A stretch of 64,000 bases of DNA from an uncultured Prevotella sp. (GTDB taxonomy: Bacteria > Bacteroidota > Bacteroidia > Bacteroidales > Bacteroidaceae). Shown one piece after another: positions 43,208 through 52,753 of the stretch. Numbering within the stretch: the first letter of the stretch is position 1; every line of letters starts with the position of its first letter. The stretch is taken from assembly GCF_937863835.1 (NCBI RefSeq), contig NZ_CALMHT010000111.1, positions 1 through 64,000 of the forward strand, read 5' to 3'. The position numbers and the translations under genes were made by a program. The notes beneath the pieces are model-generated. The model did no database searches. It had not been told where the DNA came from and was given only the letters and a program-made list of their open reading frames with translations.

Positions 43208-46200
43208 ATGAGTAAAACGTTATTTAATTTGAGTAATGTATTTGTGAAAATCAGATATATTTCTCTATTGTTGTTCATGTTGTTCCCGCTCGGTATTCTG
43301 GCACAGAATATCAATGTGAGCGGTACTGTGACAGACGCAACATCCGGTGAAGAAATCATTGGCGCTACTGTCAAGGTGAAAGGAGCTACAAGTGGAACAA
43401 TCACTGATGCATCGGGTAATTATAAATTATCCTGCAAGCAAGGTTCCGTTATTGTTATCTCATACGTGGGTTATGCTTCAAAACAAGTGAAGGTAACCAC
43501 AGCCGGTACCCTTAATATTCAGATTAGCGAAGATGCACACATGCTCGACCAGGTAGTGGTCGTCGGATATGGTGTTATGAAACGTTCCGACCTGACCGGT
43601 TCTGTATCATCCATCGATGAAAAAGCCATCAAACAAGGTGTGAACACCAGTATCGAACAGGCGATGCAGGGACGTATCGCAGGTGTACAGGTCACACAGA
43701 ACTCAGGTGCCCCTGGCGGTGCCATATCAGTACAGATACGTGGTATCAACTCTCTCAACGGTAACGAACCGCTTTATGTGATAGACGGTATCGCCGTCAG
43801 TGGTAATACGAGCAGTAATACCAGTACACTGGCCAGCATCAACCCGTCGGATATCACGAATATCGAGGTACTGAAGGATGCTTCGGCAACAGCCATCTAC
43901 GGTTCGCGTGCCAGCAACGGTGTCGTCATCATTACGACAAAGCGCGGACAGGAAGGCAAAGCCAAGATACAATACGAAGGATACGTAGGTTGGCAGAAAA
44001 TGCCTAAATATCTGGACGTGATGAATCTATATGAATATGCCGACTTCTACAACCAGCGTGCCGCCGTGCGCGGATGGGGCGAGAATGCCGCTTATGCCGA
44101 CCCTTCGTTGCTGACTGAAGGAACCAACTGGCAGAAAGAACTGTTCCAGACGGCTTTCATGCAGAACCATTCTGTCAATATCAGCGGGGGTACGAAAGAT
44201 ATGCACTACTCACTGGCAGGCGGTTATCTGGACCAAAACGGTGTCGGAATCGGTTCCGGTTTCACACGCGCCAGTTTCCGTGTCAACATAGATACGAATA
44301 TCACTGATTGGTTGCAGATAGGTTTTAATACCGCTTATGCCAATACAAAACAGACAATCACGTTTACCGAAAATAATGTGATCAGTACGGCTCTGAGCCA
44401 GTTTCCGGATGTCGCTCCGCGTAATGCCGACGGTTCTTACGGTTTCCCTCAGACCAATGACTTCTCGACATATTACAGCAATCCACTTTTCGAGGCCAGT
44501 ATGAAAGAGAACAATACGAATAATTACTCGCTCGACTATAATGTGTTTGCCAATCTGAAACCGATCAAGAACCTGACCATCCGCATCGAATACGGTGGCA
44601 ACCGCGGTTGGTATAACACCTATTTCTTCCAACCTGACTATTCTTACGGTACAAACATCGTCCGCAGTCAGAGTACACGTACTAAGAACCTGAGTAAATA
44701 CAATACATTCAAGGAGTACGGTACGTATGATTTCAGTCTGGCCAAAATACATCATTTCCAGATCATGTTAGGTCATGAGGCCCAGTGGGGCAACTGGGAG
44801 TCACTGTCGGGTACACGTTATGATTATGTGACCAATTCCCTCCATTCACTGAATGTGGGCGACTCTTCCACAGCCACCAATTCAGGTGATGACGGTACAC
44901 AATGGTCGATCGAATCCTATTTCGGACGTTTCAACTATAATCTTCTCGACCGTTATCTGCTAACAGCGACATTACGTGCCGACGGCAGTTCCAGTTTCCC
45001 GTCTAACAATAAATGGGGATGGTTCCCGTCTGCCGCTATCGCTTGGCGTGTAAGCAACGAGAATTTCATGAAAAACGTAAAATGGATCAATAACCTGAAA
45101 TTGCGTCTGGGTTGGGGACATGTAGGTAACCAGAGTACAGGTAGTTATGCTTATGGCGCTACAATGGCTAATACAGCAACAGCCTGGGGTACGGGATATT
45201 ATCCTGGCAATTATGGAAATGAGAACCTGAAGTGGGAAAGTACCAAGGCATGGAACGTCGGTTTCGACCTGAACCTCTTTAACAACCGCATCGAATTTAT
45301 CGTTGATGCCTACCTGAAGAATACAGACAACCTGCTGATGAAGGCTTCACTTCCTTCTTATGTCATCAATAACGACTATATGGGTATGACCGCCCCTTGG
45401 GTCAATACCGGTTCTATACGTAACAAAGGTATCGAGTTCACCCTCAATACGGTGAATATAACCAACAAAGACCTGCAGTGGCGTACGGGAGCCACACTGT
45501 CGTTCAACCGTAATAAACTGACAGGACTGAACACTGAAAACTCCACGATATCGGGAACCATTGGTACAGAAACCTATACACTGTCGGAACTGAACGGACC
45601 TGTAGGCCGTTTCTATGGATACAAAGTAATCGGAATGTATACCAATGCATCTGATTTCTATCAGAAGAACGCCCAGGGCGAATTCCTCCTGGACGCAAGT
45701 GGAAACAAAGTTGCTGTAGCACGTCCTGTAGATACCAATGGCGCTCTCCAGCCAATTGCTACAAACGGTATCTGGGTGGGTGATTATATTTTTGAAGATC
45801 TGAACGGTGATGGTAAGATTACTGAGGCCGACCGTACTTATATCGGTGACCCGAACCCTGATTTCAACTTCGGTCTGAACAATGTCATCACTTATAAGGA
45901 TTTTGAGTTCTCATTCTTCCTCAACGGAAGTGTGGGCGGCGATATCTACAACCTGGTACGTCAGCAGCATACGAATGAAACCGTATATGGCAACTATATG
46001 TCTGAACTGGCCGGTTATGCACGTATCGGACTGATAGACCCTAACGGTTCAGCTACCGATATAGATAATGTCTATATCACGAATGCTTCTTCGGCTACAG
46101 CCCAGAGAATCAGTGCCAACGGTTCCAATCTGAATGATAACAACCGTGTGAGCAGCCGTTTCGTGGAAAACGGTTCTTACCTGCGACTGAAGACGGTCTC

Positions 46201-46417
46201 TCTGGCTTGGAATCTGCCGAAGAAATGGCTCTCTCCTGCCAAATTAGAATGGGTACAGGTATATGGCAATATACAAAACCTCTTTACAATCTGCGGTTAC
46301 GACGGATATGATCCTGAAATCGGATCCAACGGTCAGAGTGTTATCCTGCAGGGTATCGATAATTACCGTTATCCTTCACAGCGCATTTATACAGTTGGAC
46401 TTAAGGTCAAATTCTAA
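43208..46417 (+). CDS. SusC/RagA-type TonB-dependent outer-membrane transporter
   Basis: The frame opens at 43184; I favour ATG 43208 (MSKTLFNLSN) or 43202, both giving a signal peptide ending at GILAQ. The roughly 1069-residue protein has a carboxypeptidase-regulatory-like domain (VSGTVTDATSGEEIIGATV), a TonB-box region (QVVVVGYGVMKRSDLTGSVSS), a plug with VRIRGI-type and ASATAIYGSRASNGVVIITTK motifs, and a 22-strand barrel ending in VGLKVKF. With SusD it imports mannan oligosaccharides across the outer membrane. It is the first gene of PUL unit A. Confidence 0.95.
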   Translation: MSKTLFNLSNVFVKIRYISLLLFMLFPLGILAQNINVSGTVTDATSGEEIIGATVKVKGATSGTITDASGNYKLSCKQGSVIVISYVGYASKQVKVTTAGTLNIQISEDAHMLDQVVVVGYGVMKRSDLTGSVSSIDEKAIKQGVNTSIEQAMQGRIAGVQVTQNSGAPGGAISVQIRGINSLNGNEPLYVIDGIAVSGNTSSNTSTLASINPSDITNIEVLKDASATAIYGSRASNGVVIITTKRGQEGKAKIQYEGYVGWQKMPKYLDVMNLYEYADFYNQRAAVRGWGENAAYADPSLLTEGTNWQKELFQTAFMQNHSVNISGGTKDMHYSLAGGYLDQNGVGIGSGFTRASFRVNIDTNITDWLQIGFNTAYANTKQTITFTENNVISTALSQFPDVAPRNADGSYGFPQTNDFSTYYSNPLFEASMKENNTNNYSLDYNVFANLKPIKNLTIRIEYGGNRGWYNTYFFQPDYSYGTNIVRSQSTRTKNLSKYNTFKEYGTYDFSLAKIHHFQIMLGHEAQWGNWESLSGTRYDYVTNSLHSLNVGDSSTATNSGDDGTQWSIESYFGRFNYNLLDRYLLTATLRADGSSSFPSNNKWGWFPSAAIAWRVSNENFMKNVKWINNLKLRLGWGHVGNQSTGSYAYGATMANTATAWGTGYYPGNYGNENLKWESTKAWNVGFDLNLFNNRIEFIVDAYLKNTDNLLMKASLPSYVINNDYMGMTAPWVNTGSIRNKGIEFTLNTVNITNKDLQWRTGATLSFNRNKLTGLNTENSTISGTIGTETYTLSELNGPVGRFYGYKVIGMYTNASDFYQKNAQGEFLLDASGNKVAVARPVDTNGALQPIATNGIWVGDYIFEDLNGDGKITEADRTYIGDPNPDFNFGLNNVITYKDFEFSFFLNGSVGGDIYNLVRQQHTNETVYGNYMSELAGYARIGLIDPNGSATDIDNVYITNASSATAQRISANGSNLNDNNRVSSRFVENGSYLRLKTVSLAWNLPKKWLSPAKLEWVQVYGNIQNLFTICGYDGYDPEIGSNGQSVILQGIDNYRYPSQRIYTVGLKVKF

Positions 46418-46434
46418 TATAATACGATACAATT

Positions 46435-48216
46435 ATGAAAAAAATAAATATATTAACAATGTCGGCTGTCGCCTGTCTTACGTTGGTTACGACCAGTTGC
46501 AAGGATAGTTTTCTTGACCAGAAACCGAGTGGTAATTATACAGCCGAGACATACTATTCTTCAGACGCTGCGGTGACCAAAGGTGTGGAACCGCTGTACA
46601 ACCGTGCATGGTTCGACTTCAACCGCCGTGCCATCGTAGGTATGGGTTCTTATCGTGCCAATGATGCATGGAATCCATACGTCAGCGCTGAATTTGCCAA
46701 GTTTACAGTAACGGCTTTGACCGAAGATATGTCTTTGGCATGGTCTTCTTTATATAATGTGGTAACCCTGAGCAATGCGACACTGAAGAATTTGCAGAAC
46801 TATTGTTCCGCGGATGTATCCACCAGTGCTAAAAATGCCGCGATGGGCGAATGTTACCTGATGCGCGGATGGGCTTACTTCTACCTGTTGCGCGGTTGGG
46901 GAGACAATCTTCTTTTTGAGGATAACCAGACGATGATAGACAATCCTGTACGTCCACTCAACTCAGAAGCCGATGTACTCAAATTCATTATCCGTGATTT
47001 CCGTAAGGCGGTAACTTTATTACCGGAAACGGGTACTGACAGTCATCCTTCCCTCTATGCAGCCAAGGCTGCGCTGGCCAAGGCTCTGTTGGCACAAAGC
47101 GGTTGGGACGCCAGTTCTACAATCGACCATACCCGTAACGAGACAACACTGAAGGAGGTCGTATCACTTTGCAATGATGTGATAGGTTGCGGTCAGTATT
47201 CGTTGATGAGCAACTATGAAGATCTGTTTAAAGCGCAGAATAACGACAACAGTGAAACTATCCTGGCGATGCGTTGGGCTGATCCCGCATCAGGAGAATG
47301 GGGTGCCATGAATGCACTTTACTCCGACCTCGCTTTCCCGGAAGTAACCGATGTAAACGCCTGGGGCGGTTCGTTGACGGCATCATGTGATATGATTGAT
47401 TTATACAATGAAGATCCTACCGACTCTTTCCGTATCCGTGGCACATTCTTCACACCGGGCAGACATTATGACTATATCAAGAAAGCCGACGGCGGTTATA
47501 CATACAACCACAACTGGATGCAGGATAAGAAAGGTGTACTGGGTACAAAGGCCGACGTAGCTCCCTGTAACCTCGCACAGATGGCATCGCCGTTGAATAC
47601 TTACATACAGCGTCTCGCAGATGTCTACCTGATGAAGGCTGAAGCACTGTTGGGCAACAATGCATCCACTACGGATGCGGAGGCTCTGGGTGCTATCAAT
47701 GCGGTACGTAACCGTGCCGGTGTGAAACCGTACACGACACTGACATTCGACAATCTGATACGTGAGCGCCGTATCGAGTTCTGTATGGAATATGCGAACT
47801 GGTGGGATATGGTGACATGGTACCGCTGGAAGCCGCAGACCATGCTCAACTTCTTCAACAACAAGCAGCACCGTGGTTTTGAAATCCGTGAAAACAGTCT
47901 GTATAAGAACAGTGACGGGACGTTTACATATCGCCCGATACCCCCAGGAACAAGTACATGGTATCTTTTCAATGAGAGTGGATATTGTATATGGAACGAC
48001 CATGCGACTGTAGACGAAAATGACAATACAGTTGTAAAAGGCGTAGCTGGTTTCGGTTCCGACCTGAGCGGATACTGCCGTAAATACTGTGCCGGCTATC
48101 AACCGATAGTCCTCTCGGAGGCAAATATCTTTATGCCTTATCCTGAAAGTGATGTTATCCAGAACCATTACCTCAATGAGGCTCCTCAGAGTTATGATTT
48201 TGGTGAAGACAAATAA
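46435..48216 (+). CDS. SusD/RagB-type surface glycan-binding lipoprotein
   Basis: The 593-residue lipoprotein (Cys22 in TTSC, followed by KDSFLDQ) forms the lid of the SusC transporter. SusD hallmarks are FLDQKPSGNYTAETYYSS at the N-terminus, TPR-like helices (YLMRGWAYFYLLRGWGDNLLF), the C-terminal AINAVRNRAGV and the IRERRIEFCMEYANWWDMVTW segment. It follows susC by 17 bp. Ligand specificity (mannan) is inferred from the enzymes downstream. Confidence 0.95.
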   Translation: MKKINILTMSAVACLTLVTTSCKDSFLDQKPSGNYTAETYYSSDAAVTKGVEPLYNRAWFDFNRRAIVGMGSYRANDAWNPYVSAEFAKFTVTALTEDMSLAWSSLYNVVTLSNATLKNLQNYCSADVSTSAKNAAMGECYLMRGWAYFYLLRGWGDNLLFEDNQTMIDNPVRPLNSEADVLKFIIRDFRKAVTLLPETGTDSHPSLYAAKAALAKALLAQSGWDASSTIDHTRNETTLKEVVSLCNDVIGCGQYSLMSNYEDLFKAQNNDNSETILAMRWADPASGEWGAMNALYSDLAFPEVTDVNAWGGSLTASCDMIDLYNEDPTDSFRIRGTFFTPGRHYDYIKKADGGYTYNHNWMQDKKGVLGTKADVAPCNLAQMASPLNTYIQRLADVYLMKAEALLGNNASTTDAEALGAINAVRNRAGVKPYTTLTFDNLIRERRIEFCMEYANWWDMVTWYRWKPQTMLNFFNNKQHRGFEIRENSLYKNSDGTFTYRPIPPGTSTWYLFNESGYCIWNDHATVDENDNTVVKGVAGFGSDLSGYCRKYCAGYQPIVLSEANIFMPYPESDVIQNHYLNEAPQSYDFGEDK

Positions 48217-48238
48217 CATAATATCAAATCATTAAGAT

Positions 48239-49852
48239 ATGAAAACAAAAAAATTAAATATAAGAACGAGTCTGATGATGTTATTGCTTTTGGTGGTAAG
48301 TTCATCTGTCTTTACATCATGTAAGGACGACGACTCGGCAAGTGGTACTCCGGAGATTACAGGCGTGAGAGTTACCGATCCAACAAAAGCCGACAGTCTG
48401 TTCACGAAATCGAGCGCCAACTCGATGATCGCCATTATCGGTAATAACCTGGCCGGTGCAACGGCTGTTTACATCAACGACCAGTCTGTATATCTGAACT
48501 CTACATATAATACAGACCATAGTATTATTGTGACGATACCATCCGAGGAAAACGGTTTCAAACTGTCTGCCTTCAATAGTGATGTCCCTGATGAGATCAA
48601 GGTGGTGACATCGCATGGTACCGCTACCTATTCATTCAAGATTACAGCTCCGTATCCTAAGTTTAACCGCATCGAAGGTTTGTATCCCCGTGAGGCAGGC
48701 GATACACTGAAACTATATGGTGTCAACCTGGTTGATATCGAGAGTATGTATATCACAGACGCCATGACAGGTGTACTGGATACGACTGTATGGACTACTG
48801 TTCCCGGTAACCATACGGCCATCGAAAAGCATTATGATATCACACAGAACCATCATCTCAACAGTGATACGAAGGCTTATGAGACTACATCCGTTGTGGG
48901 TGCCATCGTTCCGGCGGCAGCTCCTGATTCTGGTTCACTCGTCATCGAATGTGCAGCAGGTAAAGTTTATCTGCCCTATTACAAACGTCCGGGAAAACCG
49001 TTCATATCAAGTGTTTCCACGGATATGCCTGAGATCGGTGAAACGATGTATATCACAGGTCGTGACTTTGTACAGGTAGAAAGTGTGAAATACGGAGATG
49101 TGACGCTGACCAGTGGTGAGTTTACCACTTCAGCATCAGAAGATACCATCTATATTCCGTTTAAGAAGAAGCCGACCAGCGGCAGTGGTACTACGATTAC
49201 TATTACGACACCAGGTGGAACGGTATCGTCGGGCAACTTCTATGATTATGCCACTATCCTGACCACCTTCGACGGAGATGCGACAGACAACGGTTGGGGA
49301 CCAAACGCCAGTTATATAGATGCCGGTAATGCCGATGGCAAATATGCACAAATCAGTGTGGCAAAAGAATATCAGCAGTGGTGGGGTACGATGATCTACT
49401 TCCGTAAAGACTGGAGTGGAAACATGTTCTCGTTCTCCGATAATATTCCGTCTACAGCCACAGCCGACCATCTCTATCTCGCTATGGAGGTCTACGATGC
49501 CAACAGTGATTATAACAACGGAACCTTCTGGGGGTATGTGAGATATATGATTCAACCTAAGGGTGATGCCGAAAATACGTACGACAACTTTAAATGGGCT
49601 GATTATGATACCCAGACAGGTAGCTTCCCTGACGGACCGGTACTTCAGGATATTACGGGCGTCAACCACAAGAACAAGTGGTATCGTGCCATCGTTCCTC
49701 TGAGCAAGTTTGCTTGTTATACAGGCAAGACACTTTCTGACATCAAGACGATCGGACTGGATCAGTTCCGTATACAAAGTATCAACCAAGCTACTTTTGC
49801 AGGCAAGATTGATGTCAAGTTTGATAATATACGTGTTATCTATATTCCGTAA
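48239..49852 (+). CDS. Surface glycan-binding protein (SGBP-B-like, IPT/TIG domains)
   Basis: The 537-residue lipoprotein has Cys28 followed by acidic KDDDS, a charge pattern that fits surface export. Two or three IPT/TIG-like Ig domains follow (IIGNNLAGATAVYINDQSVYL, LKLYGVNLVDIESMYI, MYITGRDFVQVESVKYGDV). The C-terminal 190 residues form a beta-sandwich rich in Trp and Tyr (QQWWGTMIYFRKDW, WYRAIVPLSKF), like the glycan-binding end of SGBP-B proteins. It would hold mannan at the cell surface for the GH5 enzyme encoded next. It lies 22 bp after susD. Confidence 0.88.
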   Translation: MKTKKLNIRTSLMMLLLLVVSSSVFTSCKDDDSASGTPEITGVRVTDPTKADSLFTKSSANSMIAIIGNNLAGATAVYINDQSVYLNSTYNTDHSIIVTIPSEENGFKLSAFNSDVPDEIKVVTSHGTATYSFKITAPYPKFNRIEGLYPREAGDTLKLYGVNLVDIESMYITDAMTGVLDTTVWTTVPGNHTAIEKHYDITQNHHLNSDTKAYETTSVVGAIVPAAAPDSGSLVIECAAGKVYLPYYKRPGKPFISSVSTDMPEIGETMYITGRDFVQVESVKYGDVTLTSGEFTTSASEDTIYIPFKKKPTSGSGTTITITTPGGTVSSGNFYDYATILTTFDGDATDNGWGPNASYIDAGNADGKYAQISVAKEYQQWWGTMIYFRKDWSGNMFSFSDNIPSTATADHLYLAMEVYDANSDYNNGTFWGYVRYMIQPKGDAENTYDNFKWADYDTQTGSFPDGPVLQDITGVNHKNKWYRAIVPLSKFACYTGKTLSDIKTIGLDQFRIQSINQATFAGKIDVKFDNIRVIYIP

Positions 49853-49872
49853 ACAAATAAAAGTATAGAATT

Positions 49873-51348
49873 ATGAAAATAAAAAATATATTTGGTTTGA
49901 CGCTCCTATTCGTAGCAGCTCTGTGTATGCAGAGTTGCCACGACAGTGAGGATGTCGCCGCTACAGGTCTTACCGTAACAAAGGATGGAAGTGCGATAGA
50001 ATCTCTTGATTTTTCTATAGGCGGAAGTTATGTGATGTTAGGTGTCAATACCGATGCCGACTGGACCGCTTCTATACCCGAAGCCGATTCTACATGGTTG
50101 TCGATTACCCCTCATGCCGGGTACGGCTGGGCTATTAACGATACAGCATCGTCAAATACAAGATCATACTTTAAGGTAACTGTAGCCAAGAACAAAAGTG
50201 ACGCCCGTACATCCACTATTACAGTGAATGCAGGTAATTTGTCGAAGGTTATCAATGTATCTCAGAAAGGTACGGGAACAGATCCTAACGACCCGTTCGA
50301 GAGTGCATTTACAATGGTCGAAAATATGAAACTGGGTTATAACCTGGGTAATACCCTTGATGCCAATCAGGATACTGCTCTTTCATGGTTTAATCCTACT
50401 ACTACAGCCGACTGGGAAACCTGTTGGGGACAACCGGTCACTACGCAGGCTATGATTACCGAAATCGTATCCAAGGGCTTTAATGTGATCCGTGTACCTG
50501 TGACATGGTTTCCGCATCTTGATGCCAACAATAACATTGATGCTGCATGGATGGCACGTGTGAAAGAGGTCGTGGATTATGTAATCAGTACTGGTAGTTA
50601 CTGTATCCTGAATATGCAGCATGATACCGGAGCAAAAGATGCCACACGTAAGGATGAACAAGGATGGTTGTATGCCGACGCTGATGACTATGCTACCGTC
50701 AGTCCACGTATGCAATATATCTGGAAACAGATCGCTACTGAGTTTAAGGACTATGACGATAAACTGATTTTTGAGGCATTCAATGAAATATTGAACAAAC
50801 AGAAATCGTGGAGTGCAACCCCAAGTTCGTCTGATCTAGCCACTGTCAATAAGTTGGAGCAGGATTTCGTGAACACAGTCCGCACCACAGGTGGTAAGAA
50901 CGAATATCGTAATCTTCTGGTCAACCCGTTTGGCGCATCCAATGACCAGACACAGTTAGATGGTTTCAATGCGCCTACAGATACTCATCCGAATCATATA
51001 GCAGCATCTGTACACAGTTATAATCCATACAATTTCTGTTGTGACAACGGTACTTATAATGTGTATGTATTCGATACCAGTTGCGAAACAGAGATTGATA
51101 ATATTTTCACCCGTGTCAATGCCCGTTTCTCCAATACATTGGGTCTACCGTACTTCTTCGGAGAGTTTGGAGCCATCGACGAGGCGAAAGATATGGCAGA
51201 ACGTGTGAAGTATGCCAAGTATATGGCTACGAAGTTGACGGCATATCAGACCTCTGGTCTTTGGTGGATGGGACTTTATAAGAGAGCTACCAATACATGG
51301 TATGAATCGGAGCTAGTGAATGCATTGATGAACAATTACAAGAAATAG
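49873..51348 (+). CDS. BACON-domain GH5 endo-glycanase (GH5_4-like), surface lipoprotein
   Basis: The 491-residue lipoprotein (Cys22, then HDSED) has a BACON domain at about 30-135 (VNTDADWTASIPEADSTWLSITP, ITVNAGNLSKVINVSQKG). A GH5 catalytic domain follows (about 145-490) with acid/base Glu305 in FEAFNEI and nucleophile Glu431 in FFGEFG. The GYNLGNTLDA and WGQPVTTQAMI patterns point to subfamily GH5_4, which includes endo-glucanases, xyloglucanases and glucomannan-active enzymes. At the surface it would cut glucomannan. It is the last gene of PUL unit A, 20 bp after the SGBP gene. Confidence 0.92.
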   Translation: MKIKNIFGLTLLFVAALCMQSCHDSEDVAATGLTVTKDGSAIESLDFSIGGSYVMLGVNTDADWTASIPEADSTWLSITPHAGYGWAINDTASSNTRSYFKVTVAKNKSDARTSTITVNAGNLSKVINVSQKGTGTDPNDPFESAFTMVENMKLGYNLGNTLDANQDTALSWFNPTTTADWETCWGQPVTTQAMITEIVSKGFNVIRVPVTWFPHLDANNNIDAAWMARVKEVVDYVISTGSYCILNMQHDTGAKDATRKDEQGWLYADADDYATVSPRMQYIWKQIATEFKDYDDKLIFEAFNEILNKQKSWSATPSSSDLATVNKLEQDFVNTVRTTGGKNEYRNLLVNPFGASNDQTQLDGFNAPTDTHPNHIAASVHSYNPYNFCCDNGTYNVYVFDTSCETEIDNIFTRVNARFSNTLGLPYFFGEFGAIDEAKDMAERVKYAKYMATKLTAYQTSGLWWMGLYKRATNTWYESELVNALMNNYKK

Positions 51349-51377
51349 ATATCCTAATATTCTTAAAGATGAATGAT

Positions 51378-51411
51378 AAGGGGAGACGGTTTCGTACTGT
51401 TTCCCCTTTTT
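51378..51411 (+). terminator. Terminator of PUL unit A
   Basis: A 13-bp stem with wobble pairs (AAGGGGAGACGGT against ACTGTTTCCCCTT) and short loop is followed by Ts, 30 bp after the GH5 stop. Confidence 0.85.
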
Positions 51412-51517
51412 GATGTCCTTATCAAGCATACTTTTTCGATTGAATAAGTGGAAACATTACACCATTTATCGCTGTTAAACAACATCAAATTAATATTCAT
51501 TAACGCCTTGTTGTAAC

Positions 51518-51576
51518 AAAGTGTCGATAATAAGCAAAAAAGTATCATCTGTTATTATACTTATTCGCTATCTTTG
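51518..51576 (+). promoter_or_regulatory. PUL operator-promoter B
   Basis: AAAGTGT (51518-51524) and AAAGTAT (51539-51545) start 21 bp apart; TATCTTTG (51569-51576) is the -7 box. Spacing from first repeat to -7 box is 51 bp, identical to modules A and C. The rest of 51412-51632 is AT-rich with nothing else seen. Confidence 0.8.
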
Positions 51577-51632
51577 CAAGGTGAATTTATAACTATAACT
51601 AAAAATTTTTTAACCAACTAAATAATAAAATT

Positions 51633-52676
51633 ATGAAAAAAATTACTTCTATTTTAATTTTTATGTTATTGACTACTGTTTCCAGTATGGCATCAACACC
51701 AATTGATTTAACCGTTCATACATTCAGTTCTTGGGGAGACGGTTGTACTGTCAGTGGAACAACCATTACTTATACAGTAGCATGGAAAGGTGCTGGTTGT
51801 TGGTTAGCAACTTCGGAAACTGAAGGTATGAATTTAACTGCTGACGACTATCTATGGGTGGTACTTAACTCTTCTACCTGTGCATTTACATTGGATGTTC
51901 AATACTTTGGAGCAACAGCAGGGAAAATAGATGAAACTTTAGATTCAAAAATTGAAAGTGGAAAAGCTGGTGATCTTATTATAGGTGCCGCTCTTAATGC
52001 AACTGCCAAAAACAACACTGCACAATTTTTCCTTCAAGGACATGAAGTAGGTGCACTTGATGTGAAGGCTGCCTATGTCGGCACAAAGGCTGAATATGAT
52101 GCAGCAGTAGCAGGTAATAAACAGCAGAAAATAGACCTAACTTTGACTGATTTAGGAGCAGGATGGAGTTCAACTTATGCTAATCCAACAATAACCTATA
52201 CAGCTGAATGGGCAGGTCGTGGCTGGTGGCTTAGCGGTATTGACTATACTGATTTTGATCAGGCGGTAGTTAATTTTGCCAAACCGACACCAATGAGTGG
52301 TAATTTTATCGTTGAGTATAAAGAAATAGATCCTACAACAAATAAAAATTATTTTACTTCAGTTCCATTTGAGGCTGGTGCAACAACAGCTTCAGCAACG
52401 TTTGATACAACTCATAAGAATGCGGTTAATCAGATTTATATACAAGCTTCAACAACTGGTGATATAACTTTGGCATCAGCTTTCGTAGCAACCAATGCAT
52501 ACATTGCTTCCGGTATCAATTCAGCTACCTCAGATAATTCAAATGCGGAAATAATCAGTACGAATTATTATGATGCAGCAGGTCAGCAGACAAATGGTTT
52601 GCAACAAGGTCTGAATATTGTTAGCAAGAAATTGAGTAATGGTAAGATTATTAGCAGCAAAGTGTTAGTTAAATAG
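51633..52676 (+). CDS. Secreted tandem-domain protein of unknown function, candidate glycan-binding
   Basis: The 347-residue protein has a signal peptide (1-20, ending SSMAS) and no lipobox. Two similar domains of about 130-140 residues follow (about 22-160 and 163-300). Each begins with ID-L-T, then an ITYT...W.G.GWWL or CWL core (ITYTVAWKGAGCWL; ITYTAEWAGRGWWL), like beta-sandwich carbohydrate-binding modules with exposed Trp. The tail (YYDAAGQQTNGLQQGLNIV, ending KVLVK) resembles Prevotella C-terminal sorting-type sequences. I find no catalytic motif. It leads PUL unit B, so a mannan-binding role is inferred. Its DNA is more AT-rich than its neighbours. Confidence 0.75.
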   Translation: MKKITSILIFMLLTTVSSMASTPIDLTVHTFSSWGDGCTVSGTTITYTVAWKGAGCWLATSETEGMNLTADDYLWVVLNSSTCAFTLDVQYFGATAGKIDETLDSKIESGKAGDLIIGAALNATAKNNTAQFFLQGHEVGALDVKAAYVGTKAEYDAAVAGNKQQKIDLTLTDLGAGWSSTYANPTITYTAEWAGRGWWLSGIDYTDFDQAVVNFAKPTPMSGNFIVEYKEIDPTTNKNYFTSVPFEAGATTASATFDTTHKNAVNQIYIQASTTGDITLASAFVATNAYIASGINSATSDNSNAEIISTNYYDAAGQQTNGLQQGLNIVSKKLSNGKIISSKVLVK

Positions 52677-52692
52677 TTGTTATATTTAATCC

Positions 52693-52737
52693 AAGAGGGG
52701 ATGTTCTTATCCATATAGGAACATCCCCTCTTTTCAA
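52693..52737 (+). terminator. Terminator between the tandem-domain gene and the GH5 mannanase gene
   Basis: A perfect 14-bp stem (AAGAGGGGATGTTC against GAACATCCCCTCTT, 12-base loop) is followed by Ts. No separate promoter is visible before the GH5 gene at 52754, so expression of that gene probably depends on readthrough. Confidence 0.85.
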
Positions 52738-52753
52738 ATCCGAAGAAAGAAAA

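Noticed and set aside
47401..48219. Open frame of 272 codons antisense to susD
   Set aside because: A shadow of a real SusD gene; composition is not that of a natural protein.
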